NCBI GenBank assembly: GCA_023014365.1
Contig: JAEBUN010000009.1
Location: 1,116,001 to 1,180,000, forward strand
DNA from: Lepiota brunneoincarnata
Taxonomy: Eukaryota > Basidiomycota > Agaricomycetes > Agaricales > Agaricaceae
DNA length: 64,000 bases
Reading direction: 5' to 3'
The first letter of the stretch is position 1, and the number at the start of each line of letters is the position of its first letter. Both the position numbers and the translations under genes were made by a program. The notes beneath the pieces were generated by a model that saw nothing but the letters and a program-made list of their open reading frames with translations, made no database searches and was not told the origin of the DNA. Below are positions 11,833 to 22,380 of this stretch, one piece after another.

Positions 11833-13179
11833 ATGGCTTCTTCTATCCTCCATCTCCAGGTTGAGCTTGACGATCTCATCAGCAACGCCAAAGGTCGTCT
11901 TCAGTGCCTGCAAAATGGCCAAGTCGCTTGTCCCCTCGTTGAGAAGGCTCTCCTTGCATTTGACACCCCTGGGGTATGTCTACTCTTTCCATGCTTCTCT
12001 CACCGTTTCTAAATCATTTCTAGTCTGCTTATATTGAAGCGTTATCAGAGGATAATGAGGCTATCAAGCTTCATGTCAACCAGGACTACGTCTTCCATAT
12101 CCACAAGCTCTACGAAATTTACCAAAACAACTACCATTCGTCTTATGAGATGCCCGCGATCTATAAGGCGCTCTCTGAATGCTGTAGCCGCATTAATCGC
12201 ATTCGTTCTGAAGAATCCCACAAATCCAGGACCGAAGAGGCTCAGAACCCATTGTCCACGACTGGCTCTACTTCCTCCAACGTTGCCGAAGGCTCTGCTG
12301 TCCCCAAACGCGTAAGCTTAGCGTTCTTTTGGCTCCAATCGTCTCCTCATGTATAAGCTTAGCCTCGCAAAGGTCGCAAGGCCCCTGTCTCTGCTGCTGT
12401 TGTGGTAGACACCGATACCGAGCTTGCTGAGAGTATGACCAGTGCTTCCAACTCCCAAGCAACCGGTGCTGACACGGTAATATAGCTGCTTCTCAACCTA
12501 TTACATTGGCTGAGATAATCGCTCGTCTCCAGGACATGATGGTCAATGAGGAGGTCTCTCAAGCTATCATCGAAGAGGTTCGTGTAGTCTCGCCTTATCG
12601 CAAGCGTCGTTTGTCTACCTCTGATGTGGTGCGCCAGCTCCACTCCCCCTAACCACTGATTCTGACTTCATCCTTCGCTAGGAGGCTGTCAAAAAGTCCT
12701 CCTCATCTAAAGGCACCGTCCGTCTTCTTCCCTATTGTCAAGTTCCCAATATGAATACTAAACACTGCTGTTATGCCCGGGCTGAACAGGTTCTAGCCAA
12801 AGCCAATGCCAATACTGCCAAGCGTGCCCGTACCAAGTCTGCTTCCGATGAGCGCACCTTCGCAGGCTTATCCAGTGGGCAATTTCTCACTTCTGTTCGC
12901 TAAGCTTAGTGGTTCTGACACTTGTTCCGGGCAGCTCGTTTGCTCCAGGAACTCCAAAACCTCCTGTCTTACTCTTGCAATGAGTACGAGTCCGAATCTC
13001 GCAGTGACGATGCTCGGTCTGTCAAATGCGACCTCAATTCACTCAGCCGGGACTTCATCGAGGCTATTCCCTCGCTCAAAGCTAACTTAAAGAGGTTCCA
13101 ATTCCTTATTCAAGAGCGCATCCGTCTCAAAAGTCTTTTGCGCAACCTTTCCGACTTGAACAAGCCCTCCCCCGTTTAA
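11833..13179 (+). CDS. Antisense cargo gene B, unknown 358-residue protein, six exons
   Basis: Exons 11833-11973, 12024-12311, 12363-12476, 12533-12628, 12682-12874 and 12935-13179 join into one 358-codon frame. Every intron is 50-60 bp with GT..AG ends. The protein is mostly helical with likely coiled-coil stretches (LYEIYQNNYHSSYEM; RFQFLIQERIRLKSLLRNL), a basic patch (PRKGRKAP), a KRARTKS motif and a small Cys-rich segment (YCQVPNMNTKHCCYARAEQ). I do not recognise a family. The second intron starts GTAAGCTTAG and ends ATAAGCTTAG, so both splice sites lie in the element's palindrome. The gene ends 77 bp from the pol stop, so the two converge. It sits with gene A as a two-gene antisense cargo. 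Confidence 0.65.
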
Positions 13180-13256
13180 GCTTAATGCTTTTACAGTCCC
13201 TAGGATAGTTTTCCTTTGATAAGTAGATAGTTCTGTCCACAATATCAGGTTTTTTT

Positions 13257-15104
13257 CTATCCCTCCAACTCTTCTGGCTCCCATCTGTCACTAGGCTCAT
13301 CCTCAGTAGTCTCCTCCAGGGTCTTCAGTCCCTCTGGCGACAGATCTAACAACTCTTGTAACTCCAGTGGCAATGGCATATGTTTTCTGGCTAAGTAGGG
13401 AATTACTCTGAACACCGCCACTTTATTCTGCCATACAGAGCCATCCAACTCTGCCAGGATATATGATCCTCCCTTTGATCTAGATATGACCACCATGGGT
13501 CCTAGATACCTGGGTTTCATCTTCCTGTTGGCTGAGCTCTCTATAGCTGTGTTTCTCACTAATACTAAATCTCCCGGGCCGAAGCGATAATCTTTTATCT
13601 TATGCGCTGCTTGTCGTTCCATCTCCCAAGCCTTGCTAAGCTTAGTGTCTGAAACATGCTGACACACCTCCTGTCATATCCATGCCAACTCAGAGTCTAA
13701 TCACTTAAACTTCGGCTTTCTCGATTCCACGTGTGCTCCACACAACAACCCTCTGCCCTCCGACTCGGCCCCGACTTGCTCCGACCGCAACCCACTGCCC
13801 CGATCACAAGACCACCTCCACACGTGCCGTGGTCACCTGACCCTCGGTGTCTCTAGTTCCAGTCTCCATTTCCCGTCCGTAGTCACGATACGTTATCGGT
13901 CTCCATACCTGTACCGGTTTCCATTCCATTCGTAATCTGTTCGTAATCCGTTGTAACTATATCGGCCTCCACTTTGCTCCGCACGTAATCAGTATGAGTC
14001 ATAGTTCGTAAGGCCAGTAGTATATATACTGTAGGTACTTGGCTTGTACTCCTCAGTCTGATAATCGATTCGAGCAGCGGACCAGCTCCCTGTTCTCTAT
14101 CCTCTCCTCTCTTCTGCCTTGCTCCGCTTTGGCCCCGACTTCCTGAAATATGGACTAGGACAGTAGGAGGGCACAGCACATACGCTGAGGCCGCAAGTCC
14201 AACCCCCCGCCCGACGTACTCTGCCTTGGTCCCAAAGTCAACGTACTGACTTCGCCCTGTCCCCCGGTTACCTTATATCAAGGTTACCACCCTGACCCTC
14301 CGCCTCGGTCCCGACCCGCACCGGCTCTAACACCTCCTCAACATGCCGAACATGTTTTGCCAAAGCCTGAGCTCGGTATCCTATCAACTCGGCCATGGTT
14401 AAGTACTTATTTGGTAGTTGTACTAGCCAAGTGGCCTCTTTGACATCCAGAGGTAGCGTCGGGTGTGCTCCGGTTACCAGAAAGTATGGGGAACACCCCT
14501 TTCCTTTTTTAATGGTTATCCGATCTGCCCACATAACGTGCGGTAGGTGCCAATACCACTTTTTGACATCTCCATCTGTAGCTTTGTACAACATTTGCCG
14601 CACATCCCAGTAGGCTCTTTCAATAATCCCGTTTGCTTTGGAATTGTAAGGAGATATCGTTACTCCTTTTATCCCATATTTTTCTTCCAGCCATCGAACA
14701 GCTTTCTTAAATGGAGAACTGTTGTCTGTGACAATCTTCACTATACAGCCCCATCGGCAAATGATATCTTCAAATAACCACTGCGCGATCAAACTGGCGT
14801 TCTCTTTTCTCAACGCTTTTGCCTCCATCCAGGATGACAGTCCACACCTTCCATGCACAATATAACTACACCCATTAGAACTTGGCATCATATGTAGTGT
14901 GTCCACATGTAGCACTTGGAATATCGACGGCGTGGGCGTTACTATTGGCGGCGTCTCGATGATCGCCTTTTGCCATTGCTGGCATAGATGGCACGATTGC
15001 ACATACCAAGCTACGTCTCCTTCAACTTCCGGCCACCAGAACCTCTGCGTTATAAGCTTAGTGGTTGCGTATATTCCCCTGTGTCCTAGGAAGTCGTGGC
15101 TGGC
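13257..15104 (-). pseudogene. Gyp-D integrase, split by a solo LTR
   Basis: On the minus strand: an HHCC region (LGHRG ... CHLCQQ, near 15,080-14,990), a DDE core with VLHVDTLHM, IVTDNSSPF and NGIIERAYWD, and then, beyond the Gyp-E solo LTR, a C-terminal module ([28 protein letters not shown]) related to the GPY/F domain. Removing 13,672-14,332 and one CCTCC copy joins HVEEV to CQHVSD in frame. The frame is separated from RNase H by a TGA at 15,105, where arginine is likely ancestral. No chromodomain follows. The product would insert cDNA into the genome. Confidence 0.85.
13672..14332 (+). mobile_element. Solo LTR of a fifth family (Gyp-E)
   Basis: A 661-bp insertion starting TGTCATATCC and ending CTCTAACA, flanked by perfect 5-bp duplications CCTCC (13,667-13,671 and 14,333-14,337), inside the Gyp-D integrase. 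TG...CA ends plus a 5-bp duplication mark an LTR. A TATATATA box at 14,021-14,028 suggests plus-strand orientation. No other copy is present in the window. It is rich in CCGAC-like repeats. Confidence 0.8.
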
Positions 15105-16379
15105 TCACAACATATACATACGTTGCTCCTTATCCACTACTAGCTGATGCTGACCGCTAGGGCTCATCCTATACAGTCTCCCCTCTTCATCCAAGAAGAA
15201 ATGCTCCACCATATGCTTAAGCTTATGCAGATCTGGCTCATCCAAGCCTTCAGCTGCGCTACTGCCCCCTGTTTTCAGGTATTCCCTGACTTTGGGTATT
15301 CTTTTGTCCTGTATTCGCGCTGTATCTGTCCTGCGTGACTTGTCATATGCTTCCTCTATCTCGGTCAACTTTTCCTCTTCAAAATCTGGCACTAGCCTGA
15401 CATCCGTCATTAAGCTTAGTACTTGTCGAAGGTTTTCTGGACAGGCTGGGTCTTCTATAACCCTAAGCTTAGCCTGTTGTTCATCCAAGTACTCTTCCCG
15501 AGCTTGATCCAGCTCATACTCAAAATCATACACATCACGTGCCAGACCCTGGTAGAAGCCAGAGTGACTGTCGATCTCATCAGAGAAGGCTTCCAAGGGT
15601 AATGGATCTGCAGCCCCCGGATCTTCTTTGATCAACTCAAACTCCTCTCCCTCATCCTCGGATCCATCGTCGAAATGACGGGCTGTCTCATCACCGGGAT
15701 AGTAACGTCGTCTGGACAGTCCATCCGGCCCAAATGTCTTTCCTTCTTTGTGTACTAGCGTGAAGTGGAACAATCTAATGAAGTCTACCCAACGGTTTAC
15801 AGTAGCGTTCGGGAGTTTTCCTGGGTTGTTTAACATCCCAAAGAGAAACTTCGTGTCTGTTTCCACTGCTAGATTTCTCGATCCCCACAATAAATATTTC
15901 TCCTGTTCCAGCACCATTCTTAAGCCGCATAGCTCTCGCTTGGGCTGAGAATACCTCTGCTGTCTCTCATCCAATAATATTGACCCAAACTTCGCATAAT
16001 GTATAAGCTTAGCGTCTTCTCCATCTCGCTGATATATGTAGTATCCCACCGCCCTCCATGAGGTATCCACGGCTACTACTATGGGTTGTTTACTCGAGAA
16101 TTCGGGGTTCCTGGTCGGGAAACAGCGTTGAATCGCTTCTTTCAGCTCCTGCTGCACTTTCTGTTCATTTTCTCCCCATTCAAACTCTTGCCCTTTCTTA
16201 AGCTTTTCGTATAGAGGTGCAGCAATGGCTATGAACTTCGGGATATGATTCCTGCAGTGCATAGCTGTTCCTAGAAAACCCCTTAGCTCGGAAACATTCT
16301 TGCAATCCCCCCATCTTAATATCTTCCCAATGGTGTCTGTGGCAGGCAACCGTCCTTTATATGAGCATTCAAAACCCAC
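15105..16379 (-). pseudogene. Gyp-D RT C-terminus, RNase H and linker
   Basis: A 424-codon open frame. It starts with the RT connection region (GFLGTAMHCRNHIPKF), followed by RNase H (IVVAVDTSWRAVGYYIYQ with the first acidic residue; ETDTKFLFGML; FTLVHKEGKTFGPDGLSRR) and a long acidic linker that leads to the integrase. It is out of frame with the RT part by a 1-base loss near 16,382 (acgtagtg where a GTAGTG valine pair is expected). It degrades the RNA strand during reverse transcription in active relatives. Confidence 0.85.
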
Positions 16380-17497
16380 TACGTGATTTCATCAGCGCAG
16401 ATAGTTGTCTTGGGCCCAGAGAAGGTTCCTCCTACGTATTTCATCCTCTGTAGAATCCTATTGACCGTCTGCATGTGTTCCCATACAAATCGTCGGATCC
16501 CTGGGTTTTCTTTCAGCGTCTCTTCCATGCCATCTGGCAACTCATATCTAGTTTTGGGTCCTCTGATAGGTACATCATCTATGTACGGCATTGTGTATTC
16601 TGGTATCTCACTGGCCAGGATCGCTGTTACATCCTCATGAAATATAGGCACTGAATTGGTCCATCCCATGGGTAACGTCACTAAGCGTAGCACTCCAAAA
16701 GGTGTCTGGAACGTTGTTAGGTCCCGAGACGACTCAGCTAACAGTCGTTCGTCATAGCCAACATATAAATCCAGAATGCCTCTGCAAGCTCTGCCTGTGA
16801 AGTGCATTGCCAAATCTTCCGTTGCTGGCGGCAGTCCTGAATGCGCTATCGTCACTTTGTTCAGTGGTTCCAAGCTGTGTACCAGTCTCAAACTTTTCCC
16901 ATCTTTCTTCACCACACAGAACCATCTGGATCTATAGGATGAGTTTGACGGCTCGTATACACCAGCACTAATCTTTCTTTTTATAATGGCACAAACTTCA
17001 TCATAGATTGCTGGTGGAATCGGAATGGGCTTCTCAACCCACGGAGTATGTTCTACCATTGGTATCTTGATCGGTGGGAAGAAATCTTCCCTAAAACATC
17101 CCTTTTCCTCATCTGTCCAGGTGAATGCCTTTTCTTGAAGCACCATGATGTGGTGCATCAGCTTTCTTTCCTCTGGCCACAAGAAATCCCCTGCATGGGC
17201 TTCGTCCAGCTTAAGCTTACGCTCCTCCGTATATCTGCCTGTCGGGACAAACTCTGGAGGATGCACGCTAAGCTCAGGCATTTCTGCCAGTGGGTCCCCT
17301 TTTATTTCTCGTTTTATCCTGAATCTCTCCGGTAGATCACCCAACACTGGCCTCACTTTTAAGGCTACTGGTTTATATTTCTTCCCAGCCAGGCATTGTA
17401 CCGTATCTTTGTCATCTTCTTCTGTTTCGAAGACAGTTATTCCCTGGTCCTCTGTGCCCTGCGCGTTGGCTATGCGTCCTAGGCACAATAACACCAT
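16379..17497 (-). pseudogene. Gyp-D reverse transcriptase
   Basis: A 372-codon frame with the RT fingers (RSRWFCVVKKDGKSLRLVHS), palm (GILDLYVGYDE), PFGVLRLVTLPMGWTNS and the catalytic YIDD box (MPYIDDVPIRGP). This YIDDVPIRGP form is typical of a Gypsy lineage common in mushroom genomes (recalled family knowledge). The frame is cut at its 3' end by the 1-base deletion near 16,382. It is not in frame with the protease segment upstream without further correction around 17,500-17,660. Confidence 0.85.
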
Positions 17498-17667
17498 TGC
17501 TTTATCTTCTTGTGGACAGTCCTCATTGTGTATGACTCAGTCAATGAACATTAGCTGTAGCTCGGCCTCTGAGAAGCTTCCTTTTGCTAAGCTTAGCGTT
17601 TGTGCGACGACAGGGCCCTTCTCATCATCATAGTCTATTATACAAGCCACCTCTCCTTGTCCCTCAG

Positions 17668-18776
17668 TCAACTCATCGAGGTTTCTTGAAAATTTTGACT
17701 GTTTTCCCTAAGCTTAGGAGGATTACACTCTCCTCGAGCATAAGTTGGTAACACAGCCCTTTCTCTGGTATTTGGGTCCGTAATAACCAAGGTTTGCTTG
17801 CCACTGGCGCTATTCCTGACTTCGCTAGCCGTCATTACATCAAAGGGTTGTCCCAGGAGTACTCGATACGCGGGGCTACGAACGATGTGAACTTGCAAAT
17901 AGATTGTGACTCCCCTGCAGGTAAAGCCTATGTTCTTTGCCAATCCACAAGTCTTTTCAACCTGCCCATTCGCACTCTGCAAATTTATCGTAGTATCTGG
18001 GTCCCAAGAAACTTGACATGCAATCGCCGCTTCCTGACTCATGGAGACGATCTGTGACCCGCTATCTAGCAAGGCCTCTTCCTGCCGAATCCCATTTATC
18101 AGAGTTGGCACTACTCTCAACGGCTCGCATTCTTTCGCAATAAACACTTGTCGTCCCCTGTCTCTTTGGGGTAGTGACTCCAAGTACTGCATGATTGGAT
18201 CCTGAGCTACCCAGGCTTGGGTTGCCGAGCCTTCTCGGAGCACTGTATCATACTTCCGAGGACCGTCTGCTAGCTCCGTTATCATGACTTGTACTGGCCC
18301 ACTATTAATCTCTATATCTTCTGTATCATCGTCCCCAGGCCCTACTCCTGCTATTAAGCTTTGACTCGTGGGTACCCGTTTTCTCATAATGCGCTCTCTA
18401 TAAGCATTCCTGTATATCGGTGACAATGCCAAGAGTTCTCCATGCAATACTGAGGCTTCTCGCTTCAATACCCTGCTGAGTACTTCCTCAACATCGACAT
18501 TCCTCTCTATAGGGGCCTGGTGCTTATACACAGGCTCTTTCTTGGATGATTCCATCCTTCTGACAGGCAGCAGTGGTACCTCAACGACCGGGCGCAGTGG
18601 TTTCACATCCTTATATGGTAATTCTCCTGCTGCGGCACACATTGGTTTCTCCATTGTCTGCCCTATTTCCTCATTTTCTGATTCTTCTGATTGCTCGGAA
18701 TCCAACACGTCCTCAGGAGTCTGTCCTCTGGCGAAGGCAACCTTCTTCTTCAGAGCCGGCTCCTTCCTCGAACCCT
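17668..18776 (-). pseudogene. Gyp-D protease region
   Basis: Continues without a stop from the end of gag through an acidic linker to a retropepsin-like domain: EALLDSGSQIVSM (active-site D-S-G), INLQSANGQVEKTCGLA and YRVLLGQPFDV. The methionine-initiated part is 18,708-17,668 (346 residues). It cleaves the Gag-Pol polyprotein in active relatives. A TAAGCTTA-derived motif lies just after the stop, at 17,709. Confidence 0.8.
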
Positions 18777-19652
18777 TTAGAAACCCGACTCCGAGTTCCT
18801 AGTCTTCGCGCCACTTCTGGTGTCCAAATACTGGCTTGCCGAGGGCGTACCATCCGTCAAACTGCTAAGCTTAGCCTGTATCTGGGCCAATTGCTCAGCC
18901 AAAGACTGTATTTTGATGTTATCCTCCTTCCTGGTCATAAGCTTAACCTTTGGGGCACTCCCGGCGTGGATGGCAGCTGTCTCCAACATTTCCATGCGCT
19001 GCTTCAGACGGCGGACTTCTTCTTCCACTGGTGACCTTTGGTTTTCTGACCTCAGGAACGCTCTCTGTGCAAACACCGCTGACGTTGGCACTTGTGGTAA
19101 CTCAGGCTCAACCTCCGGCAGTTCTGGTATCTGAACGAAGAGTTGTCCCTTTGTTGCATAGTACTTTGCCACTTTCTCTTTAATAGGCCCTTCTCCTCGA
19201 GGGATACTCGAGCCATCTCCCATATATATTTTGTTCCCTTCGACTCTAATTCGGCCAGCTTGCTTATCCACCTCCATGTCCGGGCAGAATAACCAACTAT
19301 GCCCTAATAACCAGCAGTAGAAACACTTGTGGTCGGAAAGCGACCCTGCTGACCCACTTCCAGTATTCCTCTGAGCGTGATTATAACCGGCATGATTATG
19401 TCCGTCTTTTGCCAAGCTCTCTAAGTATGATTTTAAGGTATGCCCCTGGATATTCATGAGGTCCTTAAGCTCAGCAAGGCCACCTGCCATCTGCGAGACT
19501 TCATCCTGAAATTTCTGCTTTAAGCTTTGCAGCTCTCGCTTTACTACCGGGTCATAAGTCCCTGTTCCGGACGTCGCGGGTGGATGGCTCATCGATGCCG
19601 AGTTTACCGGCCTCAAATCCTGATGAAGGGATCACATAAGTGTTTTGCCAAT

Positions 19653-20039
19653 TGTTATCAGAAACCACATCAGAAGGACGGTTACTTTTAGCTCACATTC
19701 ACATGTTACTATGAAACTATCAGTAGTGTACATCAGAAGGACTATTCTTAGTATACGCCTCATGTTTTCTTATCTCTGACTCACAGTTACCCCAGTCTGG
19801 ACTATTATAGTAGGAGTACAGCCACACTTAGAAGTATATAAGGATACAGTACAATACCTTGTATCCTTATCTTAGTGTTATACAGTTCTTGCCTCCTATA
19901 CCTCTTTGCCCTTAAAACCGGCTGGACTATAGTGCTCCGTCGTCTCCAAGTCACGCCTAGTAAGACAGGACCAAGTCTGTATAGACATCCTGTGTCGAAC
20001 GCCATGCTACTCAAGAGCGAACCCCTAACCTGGGTAACA
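19653..20039 (+). repeat. Gyp-A 5' LTR with TATA box and predicted RNA start
   Basis: 387 bp. A TATA box (TATATAAGG) is at 19,835-19,843, and 25 bases beyond it TATCTTAGTGTT (19,868-19,879) is the predicted RNA 5' end. The prediction rests on its exact complementarity to the site just after the LTR. Confidence 0.92.
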
Positions 20040-20040
20040 A

Positions 20041-20052
20041 AACACTAAGATA
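20041..20052 (+). promoter_or_regulatory. Gyp-A self-priming primer-binding site
   Basis: AACACTAAGATA, one base after the LTR, is a perfect 12-base reverse complement of 19,868-19,879 in the LTR. It does not begin with the TGG expected for tRNA priming. This matches the self-priming mechanism known for Tf1 of fission yeast and related fungal chromodomain elements. Confidence 0.85.
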
Positions 20053-20410
20053 CTCTGCTGCTTATCTCTTGCTTGCCCTCTACTCTGTGCTGCTCTACCA
20101 ACGTACTGAACGCGTCGAGGTACCCTGGTCGTTCAAAACGACGTGCGAAAGAAAACCGCCTCTCTGTGTAGCTATCGCTACATCCCTCAACCTCTCCCCG
20201 CCAGAAGACCTGGCTTACCTACTCATTTTCGTTTTCACTTCTACCGCCACTCTCATTGCCTACCGAATCATCACCCTAGAACTCGAACGCATCACGTGCC
20301 CCTGCCACTGCTGTGTCATCAGATCGTGGAACCTATATTCAGGGATATCCATAATAGCTACCCAATTCTTCATACTTCTAGCGATAATCGATCGCTAGAC
20401 AAATATCACC

Positions 20411-22207
20411 ATGCCTCCAAAGAAATTCTCGGCCCGAGAATCCCCATCACCCCCTCCTCCCAAATCAAGAAGTAGAATCTCAGGATTAGGAACCCAGAAC
20501 CCAGATCCCAGAAGAAACCCTATCCCCACTCAGACACCATCCCCATTCTATCCTCCATCTCCATTCGACTCACCCACTCCAAGTACATCAACACGTACAA
20601 GAACAAGCTTCGCTGACGAACTAGCAGAACGACAAAAACTACAACACAAAAGAGAATTAAAAGAACACTACGAAGAAGAAGAAAGAAAACGCAAACAAGC
20701 CGAAGAATACCATGCTAAAGTAGGCCCATTAAACGACTACAAACTCCAAAGACTTAAAAACGCCCTCAAACAACCAAGAGGACTTTCCACGTCAGAAGAG
20801 AACTTACTCACACGCCACGAATACGCCGTAAATCAGGGAAGAACTCCCCCAGCAGACAACGACTCCGACGTCTATATAACAGATGACAACCAATCAGATC
20901 CCGATCCACAACCACCTGCACTACCTGCATCAACCATACCCTTAGCCCTACCAGCTCCTCCTCTGCGACCAACACAACCACCATCACCACCACCACCACC
21001 CGGACAATTACAAATAATGGCCGCCGCAGCTACCCCAAAGGAGTTAGGACTCCTCAAACCCATCGCCTTCGATGGAACTAGAAGACTATTCGAAGATTGG
21101 ATCTTCCAATGTGAAGTTTACGTGCTCGCTAATGCGACCACTTACAACACCGACCTCGCTAGGACCCTATTCGTCCTTTCGACGATGCAATCAGGAGATG
21201 CCCGAGCCTGGGCTAGACAATACCTCCACGAGAGAAACGCCCAAACTCCACAAGGACAACCCATAGTCATGGAATCATAGGACAACTTCACCGCTCGACT
21301 TAGAGCTGACTTCACCCCAGCAGACGAACATGCGTACGTGCATACCAGACTTCAAACCCTGCACCAAGCAGGCAAACCAATGACCGAGTTCAACGCTCAG
21401 TTCAAAGAACTCGTCCGACAATCCGGATTAAATGAAGATCACACTCTAATTGATCTATACCGCAAGGCAATCGATCGCCGCATTGCCATGAAGATCGACA
21501 AATCCGAAAACCCTCCGACAACTATCACCGCTTGGTACACCCGAGCAAATAAACTCGACGACAATTTCTGCCAAATCAACGCCCTCTATGGCACCCCCAG
21601 AAACATGTTTCCCCAAAGAAACCAATACCAACCCAACCGTGGACCAAGTCGTCCAAACAATAACGTGCCCTACGCACAGTTCTACCAAAGGAGCAACGCT
21701 CCACGATTCACCCCACGCGACCCACACGCCATGGAAGTAGACCATGTCACAATAGAAGAAGGATTCGAAGATCCTTATCCCGAAATCCCACAACCGGAAT
21801 ATACCAAAGAAAACTCCGCACAAGAACAGTTGGAGTTAGATGCCGTTATCACTGGACAACAAATGAAATCATACCAAAACCAGGAATGCTTCCGATGTGG
21901 AGCCAAAGATCATTGGGTCAGCAAATGCCCTCAACCACCACCAGCTAGATGCTTCCCAGGAATGCGCACCAATCCCCCTCGCCCTGCGAGAAACCCCAAC
22001 CGTCCCTTCCCTGGACAACAAAACACTTGTCCCGGAATTCCAAACCGGAACGCCCAACAATCACCGCAACGCAAGTATTCCCTTGCCGTCGCAGAAGTCG
22101 CATCTCAGATGCGCCAAATGGTCGATGATCTCAATCCAGAGCTCCAACAAGAACTCCACTCCGCGCTAGCCGAGGATCCAGAGATGTGTCCATTCCAGGA
22201 TTTTTAA
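20411..22207 (+). pseudogene. Gyp-A gag, one stop
   Basis: Gag frame of about 598 codons with a single TAG at 21,278 in place of a likely TGG. N-terminal: Ser/Pro-rich, then a charged coiled coil (RQKLQHKRELKEHYEEEERKR is within it). Centre: capsid-like domain (LFEDWIFQCEVYV; EFNAQFKELVRQSG). C-terminal: zinc knuckle CFRCGAKDHWVSKC near 21,888-21,930. It assembles the particle and binds RNA. Pol is in the -1 frame relative to gag. Confidence 0.85.
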
Positions 22208-22380
22208 AAAGGAATGCTGTCGACAGATGTGCCCCTGCATGTTCCAGAACTCAGAAGGACATTTCATACTCTCACTCCCAGAAGGACATTTTCTTGATAA
22301 ACTCTGTACAATTATGACTATCCCCGAATAAACGATCCCTTTTCTTACCCATCGAGATCTGGAGTAAACGGACATCAAAA

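Noticed and set aside
11326..12012. 228-codon open frame on the plus strand
   Set aside because: Composition is not protein-like, it crosses the gene B promoter and first intron, and it has no family motif.
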